Assembly: GCF_001955715.1 (NCBI RefSeq)
Contig: NZ_CP019239.1
Span: forward strand, 806,001 to 870,000
Length of the DNA: 64,000 nt
Source of the DNA: Rhodoferax saidenbachensis
GTDB taxonomy: Bacteria; Pseudomonadota; Gammaproteobacteria; Burkholderiales; Burkholderiaceae_C
Direction: 5' to 3'
Part shown: in pieces, positions 43,851 to 54,981 of the stretch
How positions within the stretch are numbered: position 1 is the first letter of the stretch
Layout of the letters: the number at the start of each line of letters is the position of its first letter
Made by a program: the position numbers and the translations under genes
Notes under the pieces: generated by a model
The model's input: the letters and a program-made list of their open reading frames with translations, nothing else
What the model was told of the DNA's origin: nothing
The model's database searches: none

Positions 43851-45317
43851 TCACGATTCTTCAGACCAGCAGAATCCGTCGCGCGCAATCATCGCGCTGG
43901 AAGCACTGGGCCCCCAGGTGCCTGAGGCGTAAGCGCGTGGGCCTTGGGTATCTGTGGCCCAGAAGTCCAGAATCGGTTCCACCCAGCGCCAGGCCTCTTC
44001 TTGCTCATCGCTGCGCACAAACAGGTTTAGGCGGCCGTCAATCACGTCCAGCAGCAAGCGCTCGTACGCGCCCACACGCTCGGAGCCGAAACGCTTGTCG
44101 AAGTCCAAGTCCAACTGCACGGGGGCCAGTGCCTGCGCCGCCGAGCTGCGTGACTGGCGGTTGTTTTGGCCCTGCGCCAGCAAATGCAATTCCAGCCCAT
44201 CCTTGGGTTGCAGGTTGATGACCAGGCTGTTGGTCATGGCGCTGTGGGTGTTGAAAATCGCATGCGGGGTCGGGCGGAAATTGATGACGATGCGCGCATC
44301 ACGTCCGGCCAGGCGTTTGCCGGTGCGGATGTAAAACGGCACGCCGGCCCAGCGCCAGTTTTCAATCTCGGTGCGCAGTGCCACAAAGGTTTCGGTGTGG
44401 CTGTTGGGGTTGACGCCGGTCTCCTCACGGTAGCCCGGAACCTTGCCGCCACCGCTGGTGCCGCTGGCGTATTGGCCGCGCACGACATCCTGCGACAAAG
44501 ACTCTTGCGTCCAGGGTTTGAGCGAGCGCAATACCTTGAGTTTTTCGTCGCGGATGGCATCGGCGTGCGAGTTGATGGGTGGCTCCATGCCGATGGCGCA
44601 CAGCAATTGCAGTGCGTGGTTTTGCACCATGTCGCGCAGTGCGCCGGTTGTTTCGTAAAACGCGCCGCGGCTTTCCACGCCCAAATCCTCAGCGATGGTG
44701 ATCTGGATGTTGGCGATGTGTTCACGGCGCCACAGCGGCTCAAACAGAGCATTGCCAAAACGCAGTGCAAACAGATTTTGTACCGCAGGCTTGCCCAGGT
44801 AATGGTCAATACGAAAGACCTGTTTCTCTTCGAAGAAACGGCGCACGGTGTGGTTGATCGCGCGGTTGGACGCGAGGTCATGGCCCAGCGGTTTCTCCAG
44901 CACCACGCGGGTGTGTGGCGTGTTCAGTCCGGCGGCAGCCAACTGCTCGCAGACGGTGGTGAACAGTGATGGAGCGGTGGCCACATACATGACGACAGTC
45001 TCTGCATTGCGTGCCTGCAACGTGGCTGCGAGCGTGGCGTAGTCGTCTGGCTTGGACAGGTCCATGCGCACAAATTCGAGGAGGGCGGCGAAGCGGGCAA
45101 ACTCTTCGGCGCTGGGGCGTTTGGCCAGGTCCACCTTGTCAAAGCGCGACCGGATCAGTGCGCGGTACTGGTCGTGGCTCAGGTCATCACGGCCCACGCC
45201 GATGATGCGGCCGCCTTCGGGCAAAGTGCCGTGGCGAAACGCCTGAAACAGGGCGGGCATCAGCTTGCGCCATGTCAAATCGCCAGTGCCGCCAAACAAG
45301 ACCAGATCAAAGCTCAT
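43851..45317 (-). CDS. zwf: Glucose-6-phosphate 1-dehydrogenase
   Basis: 488 residues. NADP-binding FDLVLFGGTGDLTWRKLMP, active site RIDHYLGKPAVQNLFALRF and the GAFYETTGALRDMVQNH segment are complete. It oxidises glucose-6-phosphate to 6-phosphogluconolactone, the entry to the Entner-Doudoroff and pentose phosphate routes. Divergent from tal across 61 bases that carry an inverted repeat; followed by hexR, its likely repressor. Confidence 0.97.
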   Translation of the reverse strand: MSFDLVLFGGTGDLTWRKLMPALFQAFRHGTLPEGGRIIGVGRDDLSHDQYRALIRSRFDKVDLAKRPSAEEFARFAALLEFVRMDLSKPDDYATLAATLQARNAETVVMYVATAPSLFTTVCEQLAAAGLNTPHTRVVLEKPLGHDLASNRAINHTVRRFFEEKQVFRIDHYLGKPAVQNLFALRFGNALFEPLWRREHIANIQITIAEDLGVESRGAFYETTGALRDMVQNHALQLLCAIGMEPPINSHADAIRDEKLKVLRSLKPWTQESLSQDVVRGQYASGTSGGGKVPGYREETGVNPNSHTETFVALRTEIENWRWAGVPFYIRTGKRLAGRDARIVINFRPTPHAIFNTHSAMTNSLVINLQPKDGLELHLLAQGQNNRQSRSSAAQALAPVQLDLDFDKRFGSERVGAYERLLLDVIDGRLNLFVRSDEQEEAWRWVEPILDFWATDTQGPRAYASGTWGPSASSAMIARDGFCWSEES

Positions 45318-45323
45318 GATTTC

Positions 45324-45357
45324 AAGTTACATAAATAATGACGTTGTAATGTAACTT
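45324..45357. promoter_or_regulatory. Dyad operator candidate between zwf and tal
   Basis: AAGTTACAT (45324-45332) and ATGTAACTT (45349-45357) form a perfect 9-bp dyad with a 16-base spacer. Position between divergent zwf and tal next to hexR suggests a HexR site, although the match to published HexR consensus (TTGT-N7/8-ACAA or TGTAATTAAATTACA) is only partial. Confidence 0.5.
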
Positions 45358-45378
45358 TGTTTCAAAGATAATTCAAGC

Positions 45379-46326
45379 ATGAACCAACTCGACGCACTCA
45401 AACAATTCACCACGGTTGTCGCTGACACCGGCGATTTCAAACAGCTCAGCGCTTACTTGCCGACCGATGCCACGACCAACCCGTCGTTGATCCTGAAGGC
45501 CGTGCAAAAGCCCGATTACGCGCCTTTGCTACAGGACACTGTGAACCAGTTTCGCGGCCGCGCGCTTGACGAAATCATGGACCGGTTGCTGGTGCGTTTT
45601 GGCTGCGAAATCCTCTCCATCATTCCTGGCCGTGTGTCCACCGAAGTCGATGCGCGCCTGAGTTTTGACACCAATGCCACCGTGGCGCGTGGTGAACGTC
45701 TGATCGAGCTGTACCAGGCGCAGGGCATCCATATCGACCGCGTGCTGATCAAGGTGGCGGCGACGTGGGAAGGCATTCAGGCAGCGCAACAACTCGAGCG
45801 CAAAGGCATTCACACCAACCTGACGTTGCTGTTCTCCTTCTGCCAAGCCGTGGCGTGTGGCCAGGCCAAAGTGCAATTGATTTCGCCTTTTGTCGGCCGC
45901 ATTTACGACTGGTACAAAAAGTCGGCGGGCGCGGCGTGGGTGGAGGCGGACATGACTGGTGCGAACGACCCTGGCGTCCAATCGGTCAAGCACATCTTCA
46001 ACTACTACAAGAAGTTTGGCATTGCCACCGAGGTGATGGGCGCGAGCTTTCGCAATGTGGGCCAGATCACCGCTTTGGCCGGTTGTGATCTGCTAACCAT
46101 CAGCCCCGATTTGCTGGCCACCTTGACTGCCACCGATGCGCCGCTGACCCAAGCGCTGAATGCCGACGCTGCCAAGGCCGCATCTATCGAACACGTGAGC
46201 TACGACGAGGCGACTTTCCGCCTGGCCTTGAACGAAGATGCCATGGCGACCGAGAAGCTCGCCGAAGGCATACGCGCTTTCTGCGTCGACGCCGTCAAGC
46301 TCGAAAAACTGCTGCTGGCCGCATAA
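45379..46326 (+). CDS. tal: Transaldolase
   Basis: 315 residues. [20 protein letters not shown] and [12 protein letters not shown] at the N-terminus, Schiff-base lysine in [17 protein letters not shown], and the phosphate site region [12 protein letters not shown] are typical of the class-I TalB type. Transfers a dihydroxyacetone unit in the pentose phosphate pathway. It leads the tal-pgi pair (12-base gap). Confidence 0.97.
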   Translation: MNQLDALKQFTTVVADTGDFKQLSAYLPTDATTNPSLILKAVQKPDYAPLLQDTVNQFRGRALDEIMDRLLVRFGCEILSIIPGRVSTEVDARLSFDTNATVARGERLIELYQAQGIHIDRVLIKVAATWEGIQAAQQLERKGIHTNLTLLFSFCQAVACGQAKVQLISPFVGRIYDWYKKSAGAAWVEADMTGANDPGVQSVKHIFNYYKKFGIATEVMGASFRNVGQITALAGCDLLTISPDLLATLTATDAPLTQALNADAAKAASIEHVSYDEATFRLALNEDAMATEKLAEGIRAFCVDAVKLEKLLLAA

Positions 46327-46338
46327 AGGGGCGTTCTC

Positions 46339-47907
46339 ATGGCACGTACCCGTTGTGATCGCACGCCTGCCTGGGCCCAATTGCAGGCGCATTACCAAAG
46401 CCACGGTAAGCAGCTGGACCTGCGCGATGCGTTTGCGCAGGACGCACAGCGTTTTGCGCGCTTCAGCCAGGAAGCGCCTTATGTGTTTGCCGACCTGTCG
46501 AAGAACCGCATAGACGCCACGACGGAGGCGTTGCTGCTGGATCTGGCGCGCCAAAGCGGCGTGCAGGAGCACCGCGATGCGATGTTTGCGGGTGAGAAGA
46601 TCAACAACACCGAGCAGCGCGAGGTGTTGCACGTTTTATTGCGAAATCCGGCTGCAGTTCAATCAGGGATTGCGCAAGAAGCTACACTTTTTATAGCAAC
46701 CGAGCAGGCAAAGGTACATACCACGCTGGACGCCATGTTGGCCTATGCCGAGAAAGTGCGTGCTGACAAGGCGATCACGGATGTGGTGAACATCGGCATC
46801 GGCGGCTCCGACCTGGGCCCGCAAATGGCGGTGCTGGCGCTGGACGCGTTTGCCACCACCGGTAAGCGTCTGCACTTTGTGAGCAACGTGGACGGCCACG
46901 AACTCGCCGCCAAGTTGCCGCATCTAAAAGCCGAGAGCACGGTCTTCCTGATTGCCAGCAAGACCTTCACCACCATCGAGACCATGACCAACGCCGCCTC
47001 GGCCAAGGCCTGGTTCGAGGCGCAGGGCGGTACCGACATTGCGCGTCACTTTGCCGCGCTGACCACCAACGTGCCCGCGGCGAATGCCTTTGGCATCACC
47101 ACCACCTTTGGTTTCTGGGACTGGGTGGGTGGGCGTTATTCGATGTGGTCGGCGATTGGCCTGCCCTTGGCGATTGCCATTGGCGCTGCGGGCTTCCGCG
47201 AATTCCTGGCCGGCGCGCATGCGATGGACGAACACTTCCGCACTGCACCGCTGGAAAGCAATCTGCCGGTGCGCCTAGGTCTGTTGGATGTCTGGTACCG
47301 CAACTTCCATGGCTTCACCAGCCGCAGCATTGCGCCGTACCACAGCGCGCTGCGCCGTGTGCCGGCTTACCTGCAGCAGTTGGAGATGGAGAGCAATGGC
47401 AAGCGCGTGGATGCTTCGGGAGAGGCACTGCCTTTTGGTACATCGCCCGTGTTGTGGGGCGAGCCCGGCACCAACGGCCAGCACGCTTATTTTCAGATGT
47501 TGCACCAGGGCACGGACGTGGTGCCGGTCGAATTCATCGCCGTTAAAAAAGCGCGCCATGATTTGAAGGGCCACCACCCCATGCTGTTGGCCAATGTGCT
47601 GGCGCAGGCGCAGGCCTTGATGGTGGGCAAGAGCGACGCGGGCGGGCACAAGCATTTCACCGGCAACCGGCCCAGCACATTCCTGTTGCTGGAAGATCTG
47701 ACGCCGGCCTCCTTGGGTGCGCTGATTGCGCTGCAGGAGCACCGTGTGTTTGTCAGTGGCTCGCTGTGGGGCATCAACAGTTTTGACCAGTGGGGTGTGG
47801 AGCTGGGCAAGGTGTTGGCCAAAGACATTGAGCCACGGCTTGCGTCGGGTGACGCGACGGGGCTGGATGGTTCGACTGCGGGTTTGTTGGCCCGGTTGCG
47901 GGGTTGA
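46339..47907 (+). CDS. pgi: Glucose-6-phosphate isomerase with a repeat-derived insert
   Basis: 522 residues. GIGGSDLGP, VSNVDGHELA, SKTFTTIETMTNA, WVGGRYSMWSAIGLP and the active-site segment PVLWGEPGTNGQHAYFQ are intact. It interconverts glucose-6-phosphate and fructose-6-phosphate. Around residues 100-121, in the linker before the core (NPAAVQSGIAQEATLFIATE), the DNA is a copy of a short dispersed repeat; other Pgi proteins have an unrelated loop here. Transcribed with tal. Confidence 0.96.
   Translation: MARTRCDRTPAWAQLQAHYQSHGKQLDLRDAFAQDAQRFARFSQEAPYVFADLSKNRIDATTEALLLDLARQSGVQEHRDAMFAGEKINNTEQREVLHVLLRNPAAVQSGIAQEATLFIATEQAKVHTTLDAMLAYAEKVRADKAITDVVNIGIGGSDLGPQMAVLALDAFATTGKRLHFVSNVDGHELAAKLPHLKAESTVFLIASKTFTTIETMTNAASAKAWFEAQGGTDIARHFAALTTNVPAANAFGITTTFGFWDWVGGRYSMWSAIGLPLAIAIGAAGFREFLAGAHAMDEHFRTAPLESNLPVRLGLLDVWYRNFHGFTSRSIAPYHSALRRVPAYLQQLEMESNGKRVDASGEALPFGTSPVLWGEPGTNGQHAYFQMLHQGTDVVPVEFIAVKKARHDLKGHHPMLLANVLAQAQALMVGKSDAGGHKHFTGNRPSTFLLLEDLTPASLGALIALQEHRVFVSGSLWGINSFDQWGVELGKVLAKDIEPRLASGDATGLDGSTAGLLARLRG
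46638..46700 (-). repeat. Short dispersed repeat copy 3, inside pgi
   Basis: The reverse strand reads GTAGCTTCTTGCGCAATCCC then CTGCAGCCGGATTTCGCAA, matching copy 1 at 22.58 kb. In frame with pgi; adds about 20 residues. Confidence 0.6.
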
Positions 47908-47929
47908 TGGTGTTGTTTTGGGTGGGGCG

Positions 47930-48013
47930 AAGCGCGAGGCCGTTGCGGCGGGCTCATGGTGCCAAACGCGCACAAATCGCCCGCCACAACGGCCACGCAC
48001 TCCGCTTCGCGTG
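47930..48013. repeat. Large imperfect inverted repeat between pgi and the YcaQ-type gene
   Basis: GCGAAGCGCGAGGCCGTTGC then GGCGGGC on the left, and GCCCGCCACAACGGCC then CTCCGCTTCGCG on the right, about 30 bases per arm. It could end pgi transcription or be a REP-type element. No T-run follows. Confidence 0.55.
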
Positions 48014-48020
48014 CGATTGA

Positions 48021-49277
48021 ATGGCTAAAGCCACGTCACTTACGTTGGCGCAGGCGCGGTTGTTGCACCTTGCTGCGCAGGGCTTACTTACTCGGCCCGA
48101 AAAAACGGCGACACGTGCCGCTCTGCGCCAGAGCATTGCCCGCATGCAACTGCTGCAAATCGACACCATCCACGTGGTGTCGCGCAGCCCGTACCTGGTA
48201 CTGCATTCCCGGTTGGGGCACTACCCGCGCGAATGGCTGGAGGAGACGCTGGCTGCGGGCCATGTGTTTGAGACCTGGGCGCATGAGGCCTGCTTTGCGC
48301 CCATGCCGGACCTGCATTTGCACCGCACCTACAACGCCGCCACACGCCGGCACTGGGGCCTGGCAAATGCTGAGCGCCATGCCAAATCACACCGCAAGCA
48401 GTTGGACCAGTTGTTGGCCCATGTGCGTGATAACGGGCCGGTGAAGTCGTCAGACTTTGAGCGCACCGATGGCGGTGGCGGCGCATGGTGGGGATGGAAG
48501 GATGAGAAGCGCTGGCTGGAGACGCTGTTCGCGCAGGGCGAGTTGATGGTGGTACGGCGGGAGAATTTTCACCGCGTGTATGACATTGCCGAGCGGGTGG
48601 CGCCGCAACTGGCGCAGGCCAGCAGTGCTTGGGCTGCGGAAACGGTGCACACCCACTTTATCGAGAAGGCAATCGCCGCGCTGGGTGTGACGCAAGCCCG
48701 CTGGATCAATGACTACTTCCGCCAGAAGCCGAGGCTGAAAGATGCCGATCTGGACGCCTTGGTGGCGTCGGGTGCCGTCGTACGTGTGCAGGTGGAGGGC
48801 TGGGATGCGCCCGCCTATGTGCATGCCAGCAACAAGGCGCTGTTGGGCAAAGCACGCACCAACAAGCTGGAAGCCAGCCACACCTGTTTGCTCTCGCCGT
48901 TTGACCCCGTGGTGTGGGACCGCGAGCGTGGCTCGACGCTGTTTGACTTTGACTACCGGTTGGAGTGTTACACGCCCGAAGAGAAGCGCATCTACGGCTA
49001 CTTTGTGTTGCCCATCCTGTGCCGCGGTGAACTGATTGGCCGCCTCGACGCCAAGGCACACCGGGCCGATGGCGTGTTTGAAGTGCGCGCACTGCATGCC
49101 CAGCCCGGCACCGTGTGGAGCGAAGGGCAGATCATGGACGTGGCGCAGGCCATTGTGCAAAGCGCCGTCTGGCACGGTACGCCCAGCGTGCGCATCACGC
49201 GCACCCAACCCGCCAAACTGGCCGCCCCATTGCGGCGCGCCATCAAGACATTTCAACTGGAAGGAAGTTCGCTGTGA
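48021..49277 (+). CDS. YcaQ/AlkX-type winged-helix DNA glycosylase
   Basis: 418 residues of the HTH_42 (DUF1006) family. The N-terminal segment ARLLHLAAQGLLT and IARMQLLQIDTIHVVSRSPY contains the Q-I-D catalytic signature of the AlkX branch; AlkZ has Q-x-Q instead. Further conserved: ETWAHEACFAPM and SPFDPVVWDRER. Characterised relatives unhook interstrand DNA crosslinks and excise bulky alkylated purines. The stop overlaps the start of the HAD gene by 4 bases. Confidence 0.88.
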   Translation: MAKATSLTLAQARLLHLAAQGLLTRPEKTATRAALRQSIARMQLLQIDTIHVVSRSPYLVLHSRLGHYPREWLEETLAAGHVFETWAHEACFAPMPDLHLHRTYNAATRRHWGLANAERHAKSHRKQLDQLLAHVRDNGPVKSSDFERTDGGGGAWWGWKDEKRWLETLFAQGELMVVRRENFHRVYDIAERVAPQLAQASSAWAAETVHTHFIEKAIAALGVTQARWINDYFRQKPRLKDADLDALVASGAVVRVQVEGWDAPAYVHASNKALLGKARTNKLEASHTCLLSPFDPVVWDRERGSTLFDFDYRLECYTPEEKRIYGYFVLPILCRGELIGRLDAKAHRADGVFEVRALHAQPGTVWSEGQIMDVAQAIVQSAVWHGTPSVRITRTQPAKLAAPLRRAIKTFQLEGSSL

Positions 49278-49888
49278 ACGTGGTGTTTGACTTTGGCGCG
49301 GTGCTCTTCACCTGGCGCCCTGTGGATCTGATAACCGAATGTTTCCCCGCACGCGCGGGCACGCCTGCACAGGCCGGCCACTTGGCGCATGAAGTGTTTG
49401 GCCATGCCGACTGGCAGGCATTTGACGCAGGTCTGATGGCCATGGATGTGGTGGTGGCGCGCACCGCAGCGCGTCTGGACCTGGATGCCCAAGTGTTGGG
49501 CGACCTGGTCGGCAGCATCGACGACCGGCTGGAGCCCATGGCCCCATCCGTCGCGCTACTGGAGCAACTGCACGGCCTGCCAGACGTGCACTTGTACTTC
49601 CTCTCCAACATGCCCGAGCCCTATGCGCGTGCACTGGAGCAGCGCCACAGCTTTCTGGACCGCTTCAACGGCGGCATTTTTTCCGGAGACGTGGGCCTCG
49701 CCAAACCCGACCCCGCCATCTACCAGTTGCTGCAAACCCGCCACGCGCTGGTGCCCGCGCAAACCGTGTTCATCGATGACCTGCTGGGCAATATCGAGGC
49801 CGCACAAACGCAAGGCTGGCACGGCATCCACTTCAAGAGCGCTGCGCAAGTTACCCAGGCGCTGCAAGCGTTGGGCGTGGCCGTCTAG
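49274..49888 (+). CDS. HAD-superfamily hydrolase (YihX-like)
   Basis: 204 residues starting GTG at 49274, overlapping the upstream stop (GTGA), with AAGGAAG before it. Motif I FDFGAVL keeps the nucleophile Asp but has Gly where many phosphatases have a second Asp, as in YihX-like and dehalogenase-type HADs. Motif II YFLSNMPEP, motif III KPDPAIYQ and motif IV FIDDLLGN are present. A small sugar phosphate or halo-acid could be the substrate. Confidence 0.85.
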   Translation: MNVVFDFGAVLFTWRPVDLITECFPARAGTPAQAGHLAHEVFGHADWQAFDAGLMAMDVVVARTAARLDLDAQVLGDLVGSIDDRLEPMAPSVALLEQLHGLPDVHLYFLSNMPEPYARALEQRHSFLDRFNGGIFSGDVGLAKPDPAIYQLLQTRHALVPAQTVFIDDLLGNIEAAQTQGWHGIHFKSAAQVTQALQALGVAV

Positions 49889-49938
49889 GCAGGACCTCGG
49901 TCAGGCACGCAGAGGGCCTGGCATGGTCTGGCGGACCA

Positions 49939-50844
49939 TCAGGCGTCCTTGAACAGGGCCGCCATCATGGTGCGCAGCCACATGTGCCCAGGGTCGCGTT
50001 GCATGCGTTCATGCCATTGCTGCCGCACCTGGTAGCCGGGAATTTCCACGGGCAAGGCCAGCACGTGCGTATTCGAACCCTGGCACAGGATGTGCGCGGC
50101 ACGGCTGGGCAGCGTTGCAATCAGGTCTGTGCTGCCGACGACGGTGGCCATGCCAATGAAGCTGGGAATCTGTGCGCCGATCTGTCGAACCAGGCCCTTG
50201 CGTGCAAGGTGCCTCTCGATGATGACGTGGCCGGTTCCGGATGTCTCGACCACCACATGCTGCTCGTCTTGGTATTGCCGTGCGGAAAGGGTGTTGGTGA
50301 TGCGCGGGTGTCCCTGCCGGACCAGACACGCAAAGGTCTCCTTGAAGATTGTCTGCTGGACAAATCGACCCTCCAGATCGGGCAGGAAACCCAACGCGAT
50401 GTCCAGCGCTCCCTGTTGCAGATGGTCTGCAGTATCCGCAGAGACCTGGCTGATATCCACCCGGATGTGGGGCGCACTCTGGGCGAGTGTGTTGAGCAGC
50501 CGGGGCAGGATGACGATCTGGCCGACATCGGTCATGGCGATGCGGAAGTTACGCTGATCGCGCGCGGGATCGAAAGAAGGCTGGAACGCCAACAGGGCTT
50601 CGAGCATCGCGATGGCATGGACTGCCTGGGGGTGCAGTGCCGCTGCCATGGGCGTGGGCTCCATGGTGCCGCCCACCCGCACAAACAACGGGTCTCCAAA
50701 ATGCAGGCGCAGGCGCCCCAACGCCAGACTGACAGCGGGTTGTGTCAGCCCCACGAGTTCGGCTGCCTTGGAGAGGTTGCGCAGCCGGTACACATGGTCA
50801 AAAAGTTGCAGCAGCTTCAGGTCCAGATTGTGCAGCTTTGCCAT
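49939..50844 (-). CDS. LysR-type regulator of the NahR-like group, divergent from mobA
   Basis: 301 residues. MAKLHNLDLKLLQLFDHVYR and the HTH LSKAAELVGLTQPAVSLALG match the NahR/LinR group that responds to aromatic compounds. The substrate domain has ALDIALGFLPDLEGRFVQQT. The 139-bp gap to mobA holds both promoters. I infer that it activates mobA in the presence of 3-hydroxybenzoate or a related compound; known Comamonas mobA is instead next to a MarR-type gene. Confidence 0.85.
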   Translation of the reverse strand: MAKLHNLDLKLLQLFDHVYRLRNLSKAAELVGLTQPAVSLALGRLRLHFGDPLFVRVGGTMEPTPMAAALHPQAVHAIAMLEALLAFQPSFDPARDQRNFRIAMTDVGQIVILPRLLNTLAQSAPHIRVDISQVSADTADHLQQGALDIALGFLPDLEGRFVQQTIFKETFACLVRQGHPRITNTLSARQYQDEQHVVVETSGTGHVIIERHLARKGLVRQIGAQIPSFIGMATVVGSTDLIATLPSRAAHILCQGSNTHVLALPVEIPGYQVRQQWHERMQRDPGHMWLRTMMAALFKDA

Positions 50845-50983
50845 TAATAGTGCTTATCAAAACTATAAAAATCATTATATTGATTAAGTTTCATGGCCTT
50901 GGAAGAATCATGGTGTGAGCAAGCCCCATGCGTTTATTCCCCTGCACCGACCAGCGGTCAGGTCTTTCCAAGGACACACCACA

Positions 50984-52906
50984 ATGCAATTCAATCTGGA
51001 TGGCTTCCGGCCTGGCGATCCGCACGTCGCGCCTCTCTCCCCTGTGGCCGCGCGGCATGAAGACACGGCTCCGGCGCAGGTGGATGTGCTGATCGTTGGC
51101 TGCGGCCCCGCGGGGCTGACTCTGGCGGCGCAGTTGGCGGCGTTTCCCGACATTCACACCTGCATCGTGGAGCAGAAGGACGGGCCGCTGCAGCTGGGGC
51201 AGGCCGACGGCATCGCGTGCCGGACCATGGAGATGTTTGAGGCCTTTAACTTCAGCGAGCGTGTGCTCAAGGAGGCCTGCTGGATCAACGAGGTGACCTT
51301 CTGGAAACCCGACGAGCAGCAGCCCCAGAACATCGTTCGCCATGGCCGGGTGCAGGACACCGAAGACGGCCTTTCCGAATTTCCCCATGTGGTGCTGAAC
51401 CAGGCACGGGTGCACGACTTTTATCTGGAGTTGATGCGCCAGTCGCCCAGCCAACTGGAGCCGCACTATGCACGCAAGCTGTTGGATGTGGCGGTGGACC
51501 ATGCAGCGGTGGACTTTCCGGTGACAGTCCGTATGGAGCGTACCGATGCGGGCCACGTGGGCCAGGTGGAAACGGTCCGTGCACGTTACGTCGTGGGCTG
51601 CGACGGTGCGCGCAGTGCGGTGCGCAAATCCATCGGTCTGCAACTGGTGGGTGATTCGGCCAACCAGGCCTGGGGTGTGATGGATGTGCTGGCGGTGACG
51701 GACTTTCCGGACATCCGCCACAAGGTGGCAGTGCAGTCCGCCAATGGTGGCAACCTGATCGTGATTCCGCGCGAGGGGGGCTATCTGTTCCGCATGTATG
51801 TGGCCATGGACAAGCTGGGCGAAGACGAGCGCGTGGCCAACCGCAATATCTCGCAGGACCAACTCATCGCTGCGGCACAGCGCATCCTGCACCCCTACAC
51901 ACTGGATGTGAAGGAGGTGCCCTGGTGGTCGGTCTACGAGATCGGCCAGCGCATCTGCGATAGCTACGACGACGTGCCGACGGCAGAGGTGGGAACACGC
52001 CAGCCACGCGTTTTTATTGCCGGTGACGCCTGCCATACCCACAGCCCCAAGGCGGGACAAGGCATGAACTTCTCCATGCAGGACACCTTCAACCTGGGCT
52101 GGAAGCTGGCCTCCGTGCTGCGCAAGCAATGTGATCCGCAATTGCTGAACACCTACACGGTCGAGCGCCAGTCCATGGGGCAAGCCTTAATCGACTTTGA
52201 CCGCGAATGGTCCAAGATGATCAGCGACCGTCCTAGCCAAGGCGGGGGGGAGGGCGGCGTGGACCCCAAGGAGTTTCAGACTTATTTTGAGCGCCACGGC
52301 CGCTTCACCGCGGGCATGGGCACGCAGTACCAACCGTCCACCCTGTGTGGTCCCGCCACGCACCAGCACCTGGCGACAGGGTTTGTGGTCGGCACCCGAT
52401 TCCATTCGGCGCCCGTGGTGCGCATCACGGATGCCAAGCCCCTGCATCTGGGCCATGTGGGCAAGGCCGACGGGCGCTGGCGACTCTATGCGTTTGCCGG
52501 GGCCAACGACGCTGCAGACGCCACACGGGGCGTGCGTGCGCTGTGCCAGTTTCTGCAAGAGTCGCCCGACTCCCCAGTGCGCAAATACACCCGGCCGGGG
52601 CAGGACATAGACGCCGTGTTTGACGTGCGCGCCATCTTCCAGCCGCACTGGCGCGAGCTGGCCATTGAGTCCATGCCCGACTTGCTGCGGCCCTGCAAAG
52701 GACGTTTGGGTTTGCGCGACTACGAAAAAGTCTTCTGCCCAGACATCAAAAACGGCCCGGACATCTTTGACCTGCGCGGCATTGATCGCACGCAAGGGGC
52801 GCTGGTGGTGGTACGCCCGGACCAGTACATCGCCCATGTCCTGCCGCTGGAAGCCCATGCGGCACTGGCAGATTTCTTTGCGGGTTTCATGCTACCCAAC
52901 GCGTGA
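50984..52906 (+). CDS. mobA: 3-hydroxybenzoate 4-monooxygenase (MobA-type flavoprotein)
   Basis: 640 residues from ATG 50984 (MQFNLDGFRPGDPHVAP), with AAGGAC upstream; the start of the family matches this Met. FAD-binding VDVLIVGCGPAGLTLAAQLA, the DG motif VGCDGARSAVRKSIG, and VFIAGDACHTHSPKAGQGMN are complete. A C-terminal thioredoxin-like domain (REL...RGIDRTQGALVVVRPDQYIA) follows, as in phenol hydroxylase-type enzymes. It makes protocatechuate from 3-hydroxybenzoate using NADPH and oxygen. No protocatechuate ring-cleavage genes are in the window. Confidence 0.9.
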   Translation: MQFNLDGFRPGDPHVAPLSPVAARHEDTAPAQVDVLIVGCGPAGLTLAAQLAAFPDIHTCIVEQKDGPLQLGQADGIACRTMEMFEAFNFSERVLKEACWINEVTFWKPDEQQPQNIVRHGRVQDTEDGLSEFPHVVLNQARVHDFYLELMRQSPSQLEPHYARKLLDVAVDHAAVDFPVTVRMERTDAGHVGQVETVRARYVVGCDGARSAVRKSIGLQLVGDSANQAWGVMDVLAVTDFPDIRHKVAVQSANGGNLIVIPREGGYLFRMYVAMDKLGEDERVANRNISQDQLIAAAQRILHPYTLDVKEVPWWSVYEIGQRICDSYDDVPTAEVGTRQPRVFIAGDACHTHSPKAGQGMNFSMQDTFNLGWKLASVLRKQCDPQLLNTYTVERQSMGQALIDFDREWSKMISDRPSQGGGEGGVDPKEFQTYFERHGRFTAGMGTQYQPSTLCGPATHQHLATGFVVGTRFHSAPVVRITDAKPLHLGHVGKADGRWRLYAFAGANDAADATRGVRALCQFLQESPDSPVRKYTRPGQDIDAVFDVRAIFQPHWRELAIESMPDLLRPCKGRLGLRDYEKVFCPDIKNGPDIFDLRGIDRTQGALVVVRPDQYIAHVLPLEAHAALADFFAGFMLPNA

Positions 52907-52918
52907 AGACAAACCGCA

Positions 52919-52983
52919 AAAATTTAAGCCAAATAGGCCCCTAGCCCTCGCAGATATTGCGCAAGCAGCTATCAAAAGCATAG
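52919..52983 (-). repeat. Short dispersed repeat copy 4
   Basis: The reverse strand reads GATAGCTGCTTGCGCAATAT then GAGGGCTAGGGGCC. Immediately after mobA, before the terminator. Confidence 0.6.
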
Positions 52984-52997
52984 TGATTCGCCCAAAG

Positions 52998-53031
52998 AAA
53001 AACCCCGCAAGGCAAGCCTTGCGGGGTTTTT
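52998..53031. terminator. Bidirectional terminator between mobA and groL
   Basis: AAAAACCCCGCAAGGC / GCCTTGCGGGGTTTTT with a 2-base loop; A-run on one side, T-run on the other. Confidence 0.85.
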
Positions 53032-53079
53032 CTTTAGGTTTCCAGTCGAGAGCAATAACGCTACTCGACGCAGCATGAG

Positions 53080-53165
53080 GGTGCAGGGCAAGGCGCAAAC
53101 GCGCTGACAGTACCGACTGGTACGGCAAGTGTTTGCAACGCCGCCATGCGCCCTCAGGCAAGGAG
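53080..53165. repeat. Intergenic repeat near groL (GACAGTACC...GGTACGG type)
   Basis: GAGGGTGCAGGGCAAGGCG at the left and CGCCGCCATGCGCCCTC at the right frame CAGTACCGACTGGTACGG, giving a nested dyad. It resembles betaproteobacterial intergenic repeats. Another repeat with a central GTAC-type dyad lies between groL and groES. Confidence 0.45.
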
Positions 53166-53169
53166 CAGA

Positions 53170-54834
<1,665 letters not shown>

Positions 54835-54839
54835 TCAAA

Positions 54840-54970
54840 AAAATGAGGGATTTGTGGTGGGGGAAGAAAGCGTAGCGAGCAGGTGTCAGGCTAGGCGGAC
54901 GGAGCGGAGGAGCCGGAACGCACTTCTGTACGTGAGGATTCCGAGCACCGCCCAACGACGCGTGGCGCCT
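54840..54970. repeat. Repeat in the groES-groL gap
   Basis: A 165-bp gap separates groES and groL, longer than usual. It contains GCGTAGCGAGCAGGTG, GGAGCCGGAACGCAC and GTGAGGATTCCGAGCACC, a form of dispersed element I recall from Comamonadaceae. It may tune the GroES:GroEL ratio by forming structure in the mRNA. Confidence 0.45.
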
Positions 54971-54981
54971 GCGCAGTAGCT

